From: Phaseolus vulgaris
Lineage: Eukaryota; Streptophyta; Magnoliopsida; Fabales; Fabaceae
DNA: 64,000 nt
Reading direction: 5' to 3'
Assembly: GCF_000499845.2 (NCBI RefSeq)
Contig: NC_023750.2
Location: 11,274,653 to 11,338,652 of the forward strand
In this document: one piece after another, positions 42,967 to 52,521 of the stretch
Layout: every line of letters starts with the position of its first letter
Position numbering within the stretch: position 1 is the first letter of the stretch
Notes under the pieces: generated by a model
The model's input: only the letters and a program-made list of their open reading frames with translations
Databases searched by the model: none
Told to the model about the DNA's origin: nothing
Position numbers and translations under genes: made by a program

Positions 42967-44471
42967 ACAACATGTTGCCCAGAAACATGCTCGCCGAACT
43001 GAAGGCGCTCGCCCGAAACCACGGGTTGGCGACCGGTACCCAAACGGTGCCAAACTCAGTGGTGGAGGCCGCCATTGTCCATGGGCGATCACCACCGAAG
43101 GAACCTGCCCAACGCAAAAAATTGGTCCTTAAGAGACCCAAAAGGAAAGCCCCTCAAGTCATCCATGAGGAGGAAGAAGAGGACGACGAGGTCACCGAGG
43201 ATGGCCTCGTTACGAAGAGGAAAAGGGTGGCACCATCTTCACCACCTGCCCCACCCCCTCTTCCAACCTCAACACCACCATCAACGCCTGCTCCTCCTCC
43301 ATCATCGCCAACACCACAGGCTCCCTCCTCACCAGTCCAAGCGGTTCCACTGGCCACTGCGCCACCTGCAGCTGAGGCCCAAGAGCCAAATTTCCTGGAG
43401 GACCCCCCAAGCGCCTCTACGCCATACGTGTCAGCCGGAGGGGGCCCCCCTTCAAACACTTCAGCTGCAGAAAATGTTCCAATCGGGGAAGAGGTTGCTC
43501 ATACCTCTCCGATTCTGATTACCGAATCCCCGATTGCGTCGCCACGCCAGGAAGCAACCACTGAAGAACCTGCTAAGGAAGGTGGCGACGAGAACCCACT
43601 ACAAGCCCCCCTGGCGCCTCTCCAAGCGGCAAACCTTCCCCTTGAGGTCACAAGGATGTGGGAACCTCTAACTGCCAAACTGAAAACCATAGCAGAGGAT
43701 ATCCCAGCGATCATAACCAGGGCTGTGGAAGGCTCAACCAGGAGGCTCCAAGACGACCTCTTCAACCTCAAAACCGAAAACAGCACCATGAAGATCGAGG
43801 TGGAGAAGTTGTCCTTCAGCCTGACGCTCGCAGAAATCGAACACTCCCGAGTGGAGGATGCAATGAATACCGAGCTCAGGCTGGCGCGCAAGGAGGCTAC
43901 TGACCTTCGCCGCAAAGTTCACGATCTTGCCCAAGAGAAGGTCGAGCTGGAAAGCAAAATTGTGCCCCTTCGTGCCAAGGCGGTCGACCTGGAGGCTCTC
44001 ATGAAAGCTGACGCCGCTAAGGTGCAAAAACTGGAGCAAAGGTCGATCGACCGGGAGAAACTACTTGGGCAAGTAGAAAAGGCGAGGGACGACGCCATGG
44101 CTGATCTCGTCGAGGCCAACAAAGAGAAGGGAAAGATGGCTGCTGAGTTGGCCCAAGCGCACTCGGAATCCAAGAAGGTTACTGAAGACCTTCTCCAGGC
44201 TCAAGAGACCAACGAACAACTTAAAAAACAGGTTGAAGAGCTGGAACAGCAGAATAAAGAGCTGAAAGAGCAAACCGAAGACCTCAAGAAGCGGATTGAG
44301 GAACTTCAGGGGCAAATTGAAAAACTCAAGCTAAATTCTGCTCAGATTCTGGCTGCTGGATTCGAAGCTGCGCGGGAACAATTCGCTTGCCTATTCCCCG
44401 ATCTGGATCTCAGCCTGGTGTCGCTGAACAACAAAGTAGTAGATGGAAAAGTCGTTCCTGCTGAAGACTAA
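42967..44471 (+). CDS. Tat-C antisense gene, exon 2: NLS-like patch, Pro-rich linker, coiled coil
   Basis: Continues the spliced frame (total 816 codons with stop). A short helix 'NMLAELKALARNHG' is followed by an acidic run with a basic 'TKRKR' patch (possible nuclear localisation signal) and a long Pro/Ser/Ala linker. About 230 residues of heptad-type coiled coil come next, rich in Glu/Lys/Gln, and then the conserved end 'EQFACLFPDLDLSL' plus 'VVDGKVVPAED'. No stop or frameshift is present, although gag-pol on the other strand is broken. Its 3' end faces the 3' end of pol about 1.4 kb away. Function unknown; a DNA- or RNA-binding accessory protein is one guess. Confidence 0.8.
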
Positions 44472-45099
44472 TCAACTCCACTTCATCTGCTACTTTTATG
44501 ATTTCCCTTGTATTATTCTGTAAAAACTCCTGTATGTATGCCTTTAACAAATACTTATCTCAATGACAAAGTTTGGGTATTCACTCTCCTGACTTCTTTA
44601 AGCGCTTTAACCTTCTTTGCATGTTTAACTTTGTCGGGTTTAACTTAACGATTTTGCGAATATGACTTTTGACTTAACTGCTTCGAACCGCTTCAAACTT
44701 AAGCAACAACCACTTTAAGCAACTTGTACTCTTAAGGCAACTAACCTTATTGTAAGAATACCTTTCAAGCAACGAACTGTAACTCAGTTATTGGCTCAAA
44801 CACCGTCCCACTCGACCTGCTTCATCAAACAAGTCTTTTAACCTTCTCGCCGCTGTTTGAACTCTTCCCGATCGTCAAGAACTCTTGGTAACATCAGCTT
44901 TTCCTAGCCTCATGCTTTAGCAACTGTTTCTTTGCACGGGGGCAGAGACGCCCTTTGGGATCTCCCTTTACCCTCCTGGACTTCAGAACAAAGACCGGCT
45001 GACTAGGCGTTCTCTTCGAACCTACCTTAGCCACCTTCCAAACTTCTTCCACCCTCTGCGCCATACCTGAACTCGTTCGAGACGAGAAGGATTTTATCT
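44472..45099. other. Tat-C spacer between antisense gene and repeats
   Basis: Untranslated; presumably includes the antisense gene 3' UTR. CTTTAA and AACTT words recur (TTTAAGC, CAACTTG) without a clear period. No ORF of interest. Confidence 0.5.
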
Positions 45100-45637
45100 T
45101 GCCTAAGCTCGCATGTAAGCGAGAAGGTCTTTAACTCGCCTGAACTCGCTCATCGGCGAGAAGGTCTTTATCTGGTGCCTCAACTTGCCCAGGGTGTACA
45201 TCTCCTCCCCCCTGGATGCACTGAGGACCTTTCTCTTTCTCGCCTGCACTCGCTCGACGACGAGGAGGTCTTTAATTGGCCTTAGCTCGCTCAACGGCGA
45301 GAAGGACTTTATCTGGTTCCTCAACTTGCCCAGGGTGTACATCTCCTCCCCCCTGGATGCACTGAGGACCTTTCTCTTTCTCGCCTGCACTCGCTCGACG
45401 GCGAGGAGGTCTTTAATTGGCCTTAGCTCGCTCAACGGCGAGAAGGACTTTATCTTGCCTCAAAACGCGCGAGGGCGTCGAGGTCTTTCATCTGGTGCCT
45501 CCGATCGCCGAAAGACGATGAGGACTTTAAAACTTTAACTGGTGCCTCCAATCGCCGAAAAACGATGAGGACTTAAAACTTTTAACTGGCGCCTCCAATC
45601 GCCGAAAAACGATGAGGACTTAAAACTTTTAACTGGA
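45100..45637 (-). repeat. Tat-C tandem repeats: 141-bp units and a 47-bp array
   Basis: A 141-bp unit (AACTTGCCCAGGGTGTAC at 45182 and 45323) contains sub-units around GCGAGAAGGTCTTTA spaced 37-39 bp. It is followed by a 47-bp array starting at 45497, 45544 and 45591 (GCCTCCAATCGCCGAAAAAC). Because 141 is a multiple of three, repeated peptides appear on both strands, but these are not genes. It lies between the convergent 3' ends of pol and the antisense gene. Confidence 0.9.
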
Positions 45638-45765
45638 AGCATGCGATATATCTTTTCTTGCCTTAAATCACTTACAAGTGACAAGGTCTTTCTTCAAAAC
45701 TTTTGGAAAACAGCAAACATGCAACCAGAAAACGCCTTATACTTCGAAAACTCTTCTTTTATTGG

Positions 45766-45808
45766 GTGGCCTCATTAAAAACCCTCCTTAGGGAAAAAAG
45801 AGTGCCCC
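45766..45808 (-). promoter_or_regulatory. conserved post-pol inverted-repeat/T-run element (Tat-C)
   Basis: On the minus strand: CACTCTTTTTTCCCT, then AGGAGGGTTTTTAATGAGG. Same block as in Tat-A and Tat-B, about 70 bp after the integrase stop. Confidence 0.6.
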
Positions 45809-45875
45809 CTTGAAACTGTTTCAACAGAGACATTGTAATATAACATTTGTGTTCGTCTTTACTTACAAAGGTCTT

Positions 45876-47009
45876 TTAACTATAGTACAACTTCAGGTGT
45901 GTGGCGTTCCAGGTGCGAGGAATTGCCCCTCCTTCCAACGTCTCTAAGCGGTAGGCTCCATTCCCAAGCGTCTCGGTTATTCTGAACGGTCCAGTCCACT
46001 TGGGTGACAGTTTATTCTCCATCTCGTACTGGTGGGCCTTCCTCATCACCAGATCGCCCTCTCTAAACTGCCTTGGCATCACCTTAGAGTTGTATCTTCG
46101 TTCAACCCTTCTCTTCACAGCTTCAGCTTTCAACCTCGCCTCTTCCCTGACCTCATCCAGTAGATCCAGGTTCAGCCTTCTTTCTTCATTCGAGTCTTCC
46201 TCCACGAAGTTCTGGAATCTCGGCGAGCTCTCCTGGATCTCTACTGGAATCATGGCATCACACCCATAGACCAAGCTGAACGGGGTCTCATGGGTTCCTG
46301 ACTGCTCGGTGGTGTGGTACGCCCAGACTATACGGGGTACCTCCTCAGCCCAACTTCCCTTGGCTTTCTCAAGCCTTCTTTTCAAACCTCTCAACAACAC
46401 CCGATTAGCTGACTCCACCTGGCCATTTGTCTGAGGGTGCTCGACGGATGCAAACACTTGTTGAATTCCCACCCCTTCACAAAGCTTCTTCAACAGGTGG
46501 CTTGCAAACTGCGTCCCATTATCTGACACCAGGCGTTTAGGCACTCCAAACCGGCACACAATGTTCTTCCATACAAAACCTTCGATCTTGTGTGCGGTGA
46601 TCTGGGCCACTGGTTCTGCTTCAATCCACTTGGTGAAATACTCAATCGCCACCACCAAGTACTTCATCTGCCTGATCGCCAGCGGGAAAGGTCCCAGGAT
46701 GTCGATTCCCCAAGTGTGAAACGGCCAAGGGCTATAGATCGACTTCAGCTCCTCGGGAGGTGCCTTGTGCCAATCGGCGTGCTGTTGGCATTGTTTGTAG
46801 CACTGGGCATACTTCTTGCAATCTTCTCTCATAGATGGCCAGTAGTAGCCTGCACGGAGAGTCCTCGCGGCCAGAGCTCGACCCCCGACGTGGCTTCCAC
46901 ATATACCTTCGTGGAGCTCTGCTATAATTCTCGTGCACTTCTCGCCGTGTATGCATTCCAGGAGTGGGTGAGTGAACCCAAACCTGTACAGATCGCCATC
47001 AATCAATGT
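45876..47009 (-). pseudogene. Tat-C integrase
   Basis: Open for about 376 codons but out of frame with the upstream pol because of a 1-nt loss around 47010-47020. Zinc domain: His pair in 'LHEGICGSH', while the Cys pair reads 'CYKQC', a CX3C where Tat-B has 'RCKQC' (CX2C), so the first ligand may be misplaced. The DDE core is complete: 'WGIDILG', 'VSDNGTQF', 'NGQVESANR'. The C-terminal part has 'SPKWTGPFRITETLGNGAY' (GPF motif) and ends 'NATHLKLYYS'. There is no chromodomain, as usual for the Tat lineage. Confidence 0.92.
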
Positions 47010-49933
47010 GTACTTGCTGGAATTTTTCTTACCTTCCTAGCTTTTGTCGGATCCAGCGGGAGGAGGCCATCTGCCAAGCACCGCTTGTACTGTGTTATCC
47101 AAGTGTCTGGCTCATGGGTGGCGCAGACCTGCATCACATTCACCTTCTCTCCTCGACATGCTCTAATTCTCGGCGATCTCAGAGTTTCTTGTGTCAAGGA
47201 CTTATGGCTTCTCGCTGCTCTCTCCGTCGACTTGCTTATTTGAAGGACCAGGTGATCTGCTACGAATGCTCTTGGCGTCTTCAGAGTTTCTTGAATCACC
47301 GTCCTCTGCCTACCCCCCTTGCCTGAGCTGGCGAGCTTAGCAAGCAAGTCAGCTCGGGCATTCTGCTCTCTGGGCACATGTACTACTTCAAAAGAGGCAA
47401 AGGAACTCTTCAACTCCTGCACATACGCCAAGTAAGCCGCCATTTGTGGATCTTTAGCCTGGAACTCGCCTGTTACTTGCCCCGTGACGAACAGCGAGTC
47501 ACTCTTAGCCATCAGCACCCTAGCTCCCATCTCCTTAGCCAGCAGAATCCCGGCGATCAGCGCCTCATACTCTGCTTGATTGTTGCTGGCTTTGAAGGCA
47601 AATCTCAACGATTGTTCGATCAGCACGCCGTTGGGTCCTTCCAATATGACTCCAACACCGCTGCCCTGCTGGTTCGACGATCCATCCACCGAAAGTACCC
47701 AACGGAAATCGTCTCCTTCAACCCGCGTTGCCTCATATGAGAGCTCGACCACGAAATCTGCAAAGATTTGCCCCTTGATCGGGCCTCGAGGCTCATATTT
47801 AATATCAAACTCTGACAACTCCACTGCCCACTTCACCATCCTTCCCGCAACGTCGGGTTTCTTCAAGACCTTCTGGATTGGCAGGTCGGTCATCACCAGT
47901 ATTGTGAAGCTATGGAAGTAGTGGCGCAACCTCCTCGCCGAAAACACCACAGCCAGCGCAGCCTTCTCCAGGGCCTGATACCTCGTTTCTGGGCCCTGCA
48001 ACACCTTGCTCACGAAATAAATAGGCTTCTGAGCCTGATCCTGATCCTGGGCGAGCACCGCACTCACCGCCCTCTCAGTTACAGCAAAATACAACCTGAG
48101 AGGGATTCCCGCCAGCGGTTTGCACAGAACCGGCGGGCTCGCCAGATACTCCTTCAGTTTGACGAAAGCTTCCTCGCATTCTTTCGTCCAAGCGAACTTA
48201 TTATTGCGCCGCAGCCATTGAAAATAGGGATGCCCCTTTTCTCCGCTAGCTGACACGAAGCGAGATAGGGCTGCCATCCGACCTGTTAGCTGCTGAACTT
48301 CTTTCACCGTAGCCGGGCTTCTCATCGCCAAGATGGCGGCACACTTGTCTGGGTTAGCTTCTATTCCCCTTTCAGTCAAGAGAAAACCCAAAAACTTTCC
48401 AGCCTCCACGCCGAAAATGCATTTCTCCGGGTTGAGCTTTAACTTGAACTTGGCGATCGTCGTGAACAACTCTTCCAAGTCTGCAACGTGCTTGCTCTTT
48501 TCCTGCGAGGTCACGACCATGTCATCGACGTAAGCTTGCACGTTCCTTCCCAGCATTGGTGCAAGTACTCGATCCATCAGCCTTTGGTACGTGGCCCCCG
48601 CGTTCTTCAACCCAAACGGCATCACCTTATAGCAATAGCACGATCTCTCCGTCATGAAGGCTGTTTTCTCTTCATCCATGAGATGCATCTTGATCTGATT
48701 ATACCCTGAGAAGGCATCCAGGAAACTCAGCAACTTACACCCTGCAGCACTATCAACCAGGGCATCTATGCTTGGTAAAGGATACGAATCCTTTGGGCAA
48801 GCTTTGTTCAAGTCGGTGAAATCGACGCACATGCGCCATTTCCCGTTGCTCTTCTTCACCAGCACGACGTTTGCCAACCATTCAGGGTACTGGACTTCCC
48901 TGATGTGGCCTGCAGCGAGGAGTTTCTGTGTTTCATCCCTGATCGCCTGCCTCCTCTCCTCGTTGAATTTTCTTCTCCTTTGTCGCACCGGTCTCACCAA
49001 ATTGTCCATCGCCAGATGATGGCACAAGAAGTCGGGATCAATCCCGGGCATGTCCGAAGCGGACCATGCGAACGCGTCCAGATGCCGCTCGATCACCTTG
49101 GCGATCTGGTCCTGGAGATCGACCTCCAGAGATCTTCCCAGCTTGAAGATTTTTCCTCCGATCTCCTTTTCGAGCCACTGCTCGACAGGTTTAGGCCTGG
49201 ATTCTCTGGCGATCACCGCCCTGGCGATTCCCTGTTCCCTCGCTTCCTCGGGGCGATCCCACGCCTCTTCCTCCTCCAGGCCAGCATTCCTCTCCCCTAG
49301 CTCAGCGTCTACCATCACTACATCCCTTCCGGTGGCCTCCTCTGTTACCGGCGGTCTGGGCTTCACACCGGGAGGCGGGGTGGTTGTTACATAACTCACT
49401 GATCTTTTGTTTTTCAGGCTATTCTCATAGCACCTTTTCGCTTCTTTCTGATCAGACTTGATCGTGATCACCACCCCTTCCATGGACGGCAACTTCACCT
49501 TCATGTGCCGAGTCGACGGAATGGTGCCTATCCTGTTGAGCGTGGGCCTTCCCAACAGGATGTTATACGCTGAGGGGGCGTTTACGATGAGGTACTTGAT
49601 TTTCTCCATCCTCGACCCAGCCTCATCTGTAAACGTGGTTCTCAGCTCAATGTACCCCCTGACCTCCACCTGGTCGCCAGCGAACCCATATAAGCACCCT
49701 CCATAGAGCCTTGGCTGGTCAAGGGGCAATTCCAGCTGCGTGAAAGTCGGCCAGAACATCACGTCTGCCGAGCTTCCTTGGTCCACCAGAACTCTGTGGA
49801 CCTTCCTTCCCGCCGTAACCAATGAAATAACTATGGGATCGTTGTCATGAGGCACAACGTCCCGAAGATCCTGCTTTGTGAACGTAATGTCCACTTCCGG
49901 CGAGTGATCTTCAAACATGTCCATTGTCATCAC
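47003..49933 (-). CDS. Tat-C protease-RT-RNase H-second RNase H polyprotein
   Basis: A 976-codon open stretch. Retropepsin 'VLVDQGSSADVMF' (Asp about residue 51) and 'YNILLGRPTLNRIG' come first. RT has 'WRMCVDFTDLNKACPKDSY', 'MPFGLKNAGATYQRLM' and catalytic 'AYVDD' (about 467-470). The first RNase H lacks the usual first Asp ('LYFAVTERAVSAVL'). It is followed by a second RNase H with 'LSVDGSSNQQGSGVGV' (about 747 onward), 'NQAEYEALIAG', 'AKSDSLFV' and 'ARADLLAKLAS', the archaeal-type domain known as a Tat hallmark. It follows gag in the same frame after a single TAG near 49934, and ends early by frameshift at 47003 before integrase. Confidence 0.93.
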   Translation of the reverse strand: MMTMDMFEDHSPEVDITFTKQDLRDVVPHDNDPIVISLVTAGRKVHRVLVDQGSSADVMFWPTFTQLELPLDQPRLYGGCLYGFAGDQVEVRGYIELRTTFTDEAGSRMEKIKYLIVNAPSAYNILLGRPTLNRIGTIPSTRHMKVKLPSMEGVVITIKSDQKEAKRCYENSLKNKRSVSYVTTTPPPGVKPRPPVTEEATGRDVVMVDAELGERNAGLEEEEAWDRPEEAREQGIARAVIARESRPKPVEQWLEKEIGGKIFKLGRSLEVDLQDQIAKVIERHLDAFAWSASDMPGIDPDFLCHHLAMDNLVRPVRQRRRKFNEERRQAIRDETQKLLAAGHIREVQYPEWLANVVLVKKSNGKWRMCVDFTDLNKACPKDSYPLPSIDALVDSAAGCKLLSFLDAFSGYNQIKMHLMDEEKTAFMTERSCYCYKVMPFGLKNAGATYQRLMDRVLAPMLGRNVQAYVDDMVVTSQEKSKHVADLEELFTTIAKFKLKLNPEKCIFGVEAGKFLGFLLTERGIEANPDKCAAILAMRSPATVKEVQQLTGRMAALSRFVSASGEKGHPYFQWLRRNNKFAWTKECEEAFVKLKEYLASPPVLCKPLAGIPLRLYFAVTERAVSAVLAQDQDQAQKPIYFVSKVLQGPETRYQALEKAALAVVFSARRLRHYFHSFTILVMTDLPIQKVLKKPDVAGRMVKWAVELSEFDIKYEPRGPIKGQIFADFVVELSYEATRVEGDDFRWVLSVDGSSNQQGSGVGVILEGPNGVLIEQSLRFAFKASNNQAEYEALIAGILLAKEMGARVLMAKSDSLFVTGQVTGEFQAKDPQMAAYLAYVQELKSSFASFEVVHVPREQNARADLLAKLASSGKGGRQRTVIQETLKTPRAFVADHLVLQISKSTERAARSHKSLTQETLRSPRIRACRGEKVNVMQVCATHEPDTWITQYKRCLADGLLPLDPTKARKVRKIPASTH

Positions 49934-51313
49934 CTATCGCGCATACTTTTTCCTCTGCGATGCGGTGCATCCACCACCTGAGAAACCCCCTGCAATGGTG
50001 TGGATCTCCCCGTGGATAGGCATCTCGTGTTGCTGGGCTTCTCCACCTGCTGGCTGGGAACTCGACGCTCCCCCCGTCCTCCTGTCCAGCAGATAGTCAT
50101 TTGGGAACCCGCTCTTAACCAGATCGTCGAGCTGGTATCCTAAAGACAAACACGAGTCCAAAGTGTGGCCAAAACACTGGTGGAACTCGCACCAGGCGTC
50201 CGGCTTTGACCCCAGCACCTTGTCGCCCACCTTCTCAGGCGCTTTCAACCTAGCAGAGATATTAGGAATGGCGATTAGATCCGCTAATCCCATGACAAAT
50301 TTGTGCTTAGGCGGGCGATTGTATTCCCAGCGTGCTGGTTGCTGGCGTGCTTGGCTTCTTCCCTTGTTTCTCCTATCGTAAGGATGGCGAGTCCTTTGGT
50401 CTTTCCTGGCCGCCGCCGCCGTTTCCAGCACCCTCTGCGGCTGGATCCTGGTCTGGGCGCGTGGCCTGGCGGGAGCCACGCTGCCTCTTTTCTCGGCGAC
50501 TTCACTCTCGTCGGCGATGTGAGCCACCGCAAGTCGCCTGACTTCAGCAAATGTCGCGGGGTGAGCCCTGATCAAGGCCTCGCAGAATGGTCCTGGCTGC
50601 ACGCCCTTCTTGAATGCATAGACCAGCATTTCCTCATCCTTGGCCGGCGATTTGACCATCTGCGCCCCAAAGCGATTTAGGTAGTCTCTGAGGGACTCTC
50701 CCTGGTACTGCCTTATATCAAACAGATCATAAGACACCCTGGGCGGGGCCTTATTCACGATGTACTGCTCAACGAAGATCTTCGAGAACTGTTGAAAATT
50801 GGTTATGTGGCCGTTAGGCAGGCTCACAAACCACTCCATCGCCGTTCCCTAGAGCGTACTCACGAACATCTTGCAGTAGACGGCGTCTGACCCCCCCGAC
50901 AGCATCATCTGCGTGTGGAACGTGGTCAGATGAGCCTCCGGATCCTCCACGCCGGTAAAGACAGCCTTGACCGGAACCACGGTCGTGGGAATTGGCGTGT
51001 CGGTAATCGCCTGAACGAAAGGCATTGGGAAAACACGAGGTGGCGTCGACGGTGCCACCTCTTCAACAGAAGAACGTCCTTGCTGCTCCTGAAGAGCTCG
51101 ACGCAGCTCCTCAGTCACTTTGCTAAGTTCCTCGTTTCTGGCGCGAGAGGCGACCAGGTCCTCATGTATTCTCGCCTGCTCTACGCGTGAGGCTTCCACA
51201 GTTGCCTGCAACGAGCGCATCATCTCTGCCATCTGCGCCATGGTCATGGCGGCGTCGCTTTCAGCAGCGACAGGCGCCACGGGACTGGAACGATTGCTTC
51301 TCATTTTTCTCAT
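49934..51313 (-). pseudogene. Tat-C gag (one internal nonsense codon)
   Basis: The start is MRKMRSNRSS at 51313, or the second Met at 51304, which aligns better with Tat-A and Tat-B. An N-terminal coiled coil is followed by the capsid block 'AHLTTFHTQMML'. An in-frame TAG at 50849-50851 (minus) comes right after 'MFVSTL', then 'EWFVSLPNGHI', 'QYQGESLRDYLNRFGAQ', and a nucleocapsid with knuckle CX2HX4HX4C ('WCEFHQCFGHTLDSC'). It ends 'RKKYAR' at a TAG that separates it in frame from protease. Tat-B has a sense codon there, so the stop looks like a mutation rather than a programmed signal. Confidence 0.9.
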
Positions 51314-51701
51314 TAACTTCAGCGAATCGCAGGAATGCAGCGAACAACACTTCAGCCACGATCGAATCAGCGATCAATCGGAGAAAATAGCGCGAAACTT
51401 GCGCAAGAAAACTCAAGAACACCGTAAGCCTTCAACGAAAACCACAACTTCACCAGAAACCAACGTTTCCCCGCGAATCAACCAAACAAGCGAAAGAACT
51501 CGAACCTCCACCAAACAGATTATGCGTAAGCAGCAGAAAACCCCACTCCATCGATCGAAAAGCCAAACGAACGGTACAAAACGCAAATTCACCGAACGAA
51601 ACTCAAACAAACAGCGAACGATGGTTGCACCAGCACACAACCATGCAGAAAACTTCGAAAACCTCCAAACTCACGCTGTGGATGGGAGCAAGTTTTACAC
51701 G
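51314..51701 (-). other. Tat-C untranslated leader
   Basis: Between primer site and gag on the minus strand. The 205-codon plus-strand ORF crossing it (51120-51737) is a shadow of gag plus leader and shows no domain. Confidence 0.7.
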
Positions 51702-51721
51702 GCCCCACGGTGGGCGCTTGA
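51702..51721 (-). other. Tat-C primer binding site
   Basis: Minus strand reads CAAGCGCCCACCGTGGGGCC next to the 5' LTR, a near match to the Tat-A/Tat-B site with changes at its LTR-proximal end. Confidence 0.8.
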
Positions 51722-52516
51722 TGATCCTGCCTGTTGACCGGAACGCTGGAAACTGCCTCGTCAAAGGATCGACGTGCGCACCGCTTCTCACCTCTGTTCC
51801 TCTCGGGATCTACCTCAAGAACCTGCAAAGAAACAGAGCGGCGCCGCTGCGGCCGATCGCACTCCAACGCTCAAGTCAGTGACGGTATCACCAAAAACTA
51901 AGAGAACAAGAACCGTGCAAATCCTCTCTCACAGTCAGCTCTATCACTCGCAAGCGTAAAGTGTATGAACTGAACGTGCGTACCTCAGAAAGTTTGTTAA
52001 GAACTCTTATATACCTGGTAGCTTTCTCTCTCCTGGCAGTTACAGACTTGGACACGTGGCTCGCATCCAACTGTACACGTGCCATCATCTGGAGGCTCCC
52101 TGACTTGGCACTGCTTCTACTCTCATTTTGGCTAAGTTACTTATGCATGGTACTGCCCAGTGCATAGCTAACTGAGGAGTGCGATCTCTACTGGAAATGG
52201 CGAGTTAGGGGCCTTCATACACCTTCCCTGTGGTCTCGCCGGCCGCCTTCATAATCTGCTTCTCCTTCATCTTCGGCGATGTGCTCACTATGGCGATCTC
52301 CAATGACTAGGTCGCCTGAATCTACATCTGGCGACTTGATCTTTAACCTGGCGATCACCGATTCTGGTAAACTGGAAATCGGAACACGCCAATATAACAA
52401 CTGACGACTACACGAACCCCCCGACTTCCTTCCCTTCTGCCAACCTGGCGCCTTGTCAACACGCCTATACTGTAGCAGGATGCCACGTCATCACACCCGA
52501 CCACCAGGGCGGTACA
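51722..52516 (-). repeat. Tat-C 5' LTR
   Basis: 795 bp, same length as the other LTR, about seven substitutions by eye and no indels. Starts TGATCCTGCC on the plus strand and ends GCGGTACA. Confidence 0.95.
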
Positions 52517-52521
52517 GGTTC
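52517..52521. repeat. target-site duplication GGTTC, right of Tat-C
   Basis: Matches 40449-40453. Confidence 0.92.

Larger units (their letters stand above)
40454..52516 (-). mobile_element. Tat-C: Ty3/gypsy (Tat lineage) element, near-complete, antisense to its host copia
   Basis: 12.06 kb, both LTRs 795 bp, with only about seven differences by eye (about 0.9%), making it the youngest insertion in the window. TSD is GGTTC. gag, protease, RT, RNase H, second RNase H and integrase are on the minus strand. A spliced, fully open antisense gene is on the plus strand. Two in-frame TAG codons and one frameshift break gag-pol. Confidence 0.95.

Noticed and set aside
43154..43459. Gly-rich minus-strand ORF in Tat-C
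   Set aside because: It is the shadow of the Pro/Ser-rich linker of the antisense protein.
41843..44471. Antisense gene as a retroviral envelope
   Set aside because: No signal peptide or transmembrane segment in the spliced protein, and it is on the wrong strand. The coiled coil alone is not evidence of an envelope.
45103..45538. Repeat-peptide genes on both strands
   Set aside because: Produced by a tandem repeat whose unit is a multiple of three; no start context or domain.
49934..49940. Programmed stop-codon read-through between gag and protease in Tat-C
   Set aside because: Tat-B has a sense codon at the equivalent place, so a point mutation is the simpler explanation.
51120..51737. 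205-codon plus-strand ORF over Tat-C gag start and leader
   Set aside because: Shadow of gag plus untranslated leader; no recognisable content. The real antisense gene is at the other end of the element.
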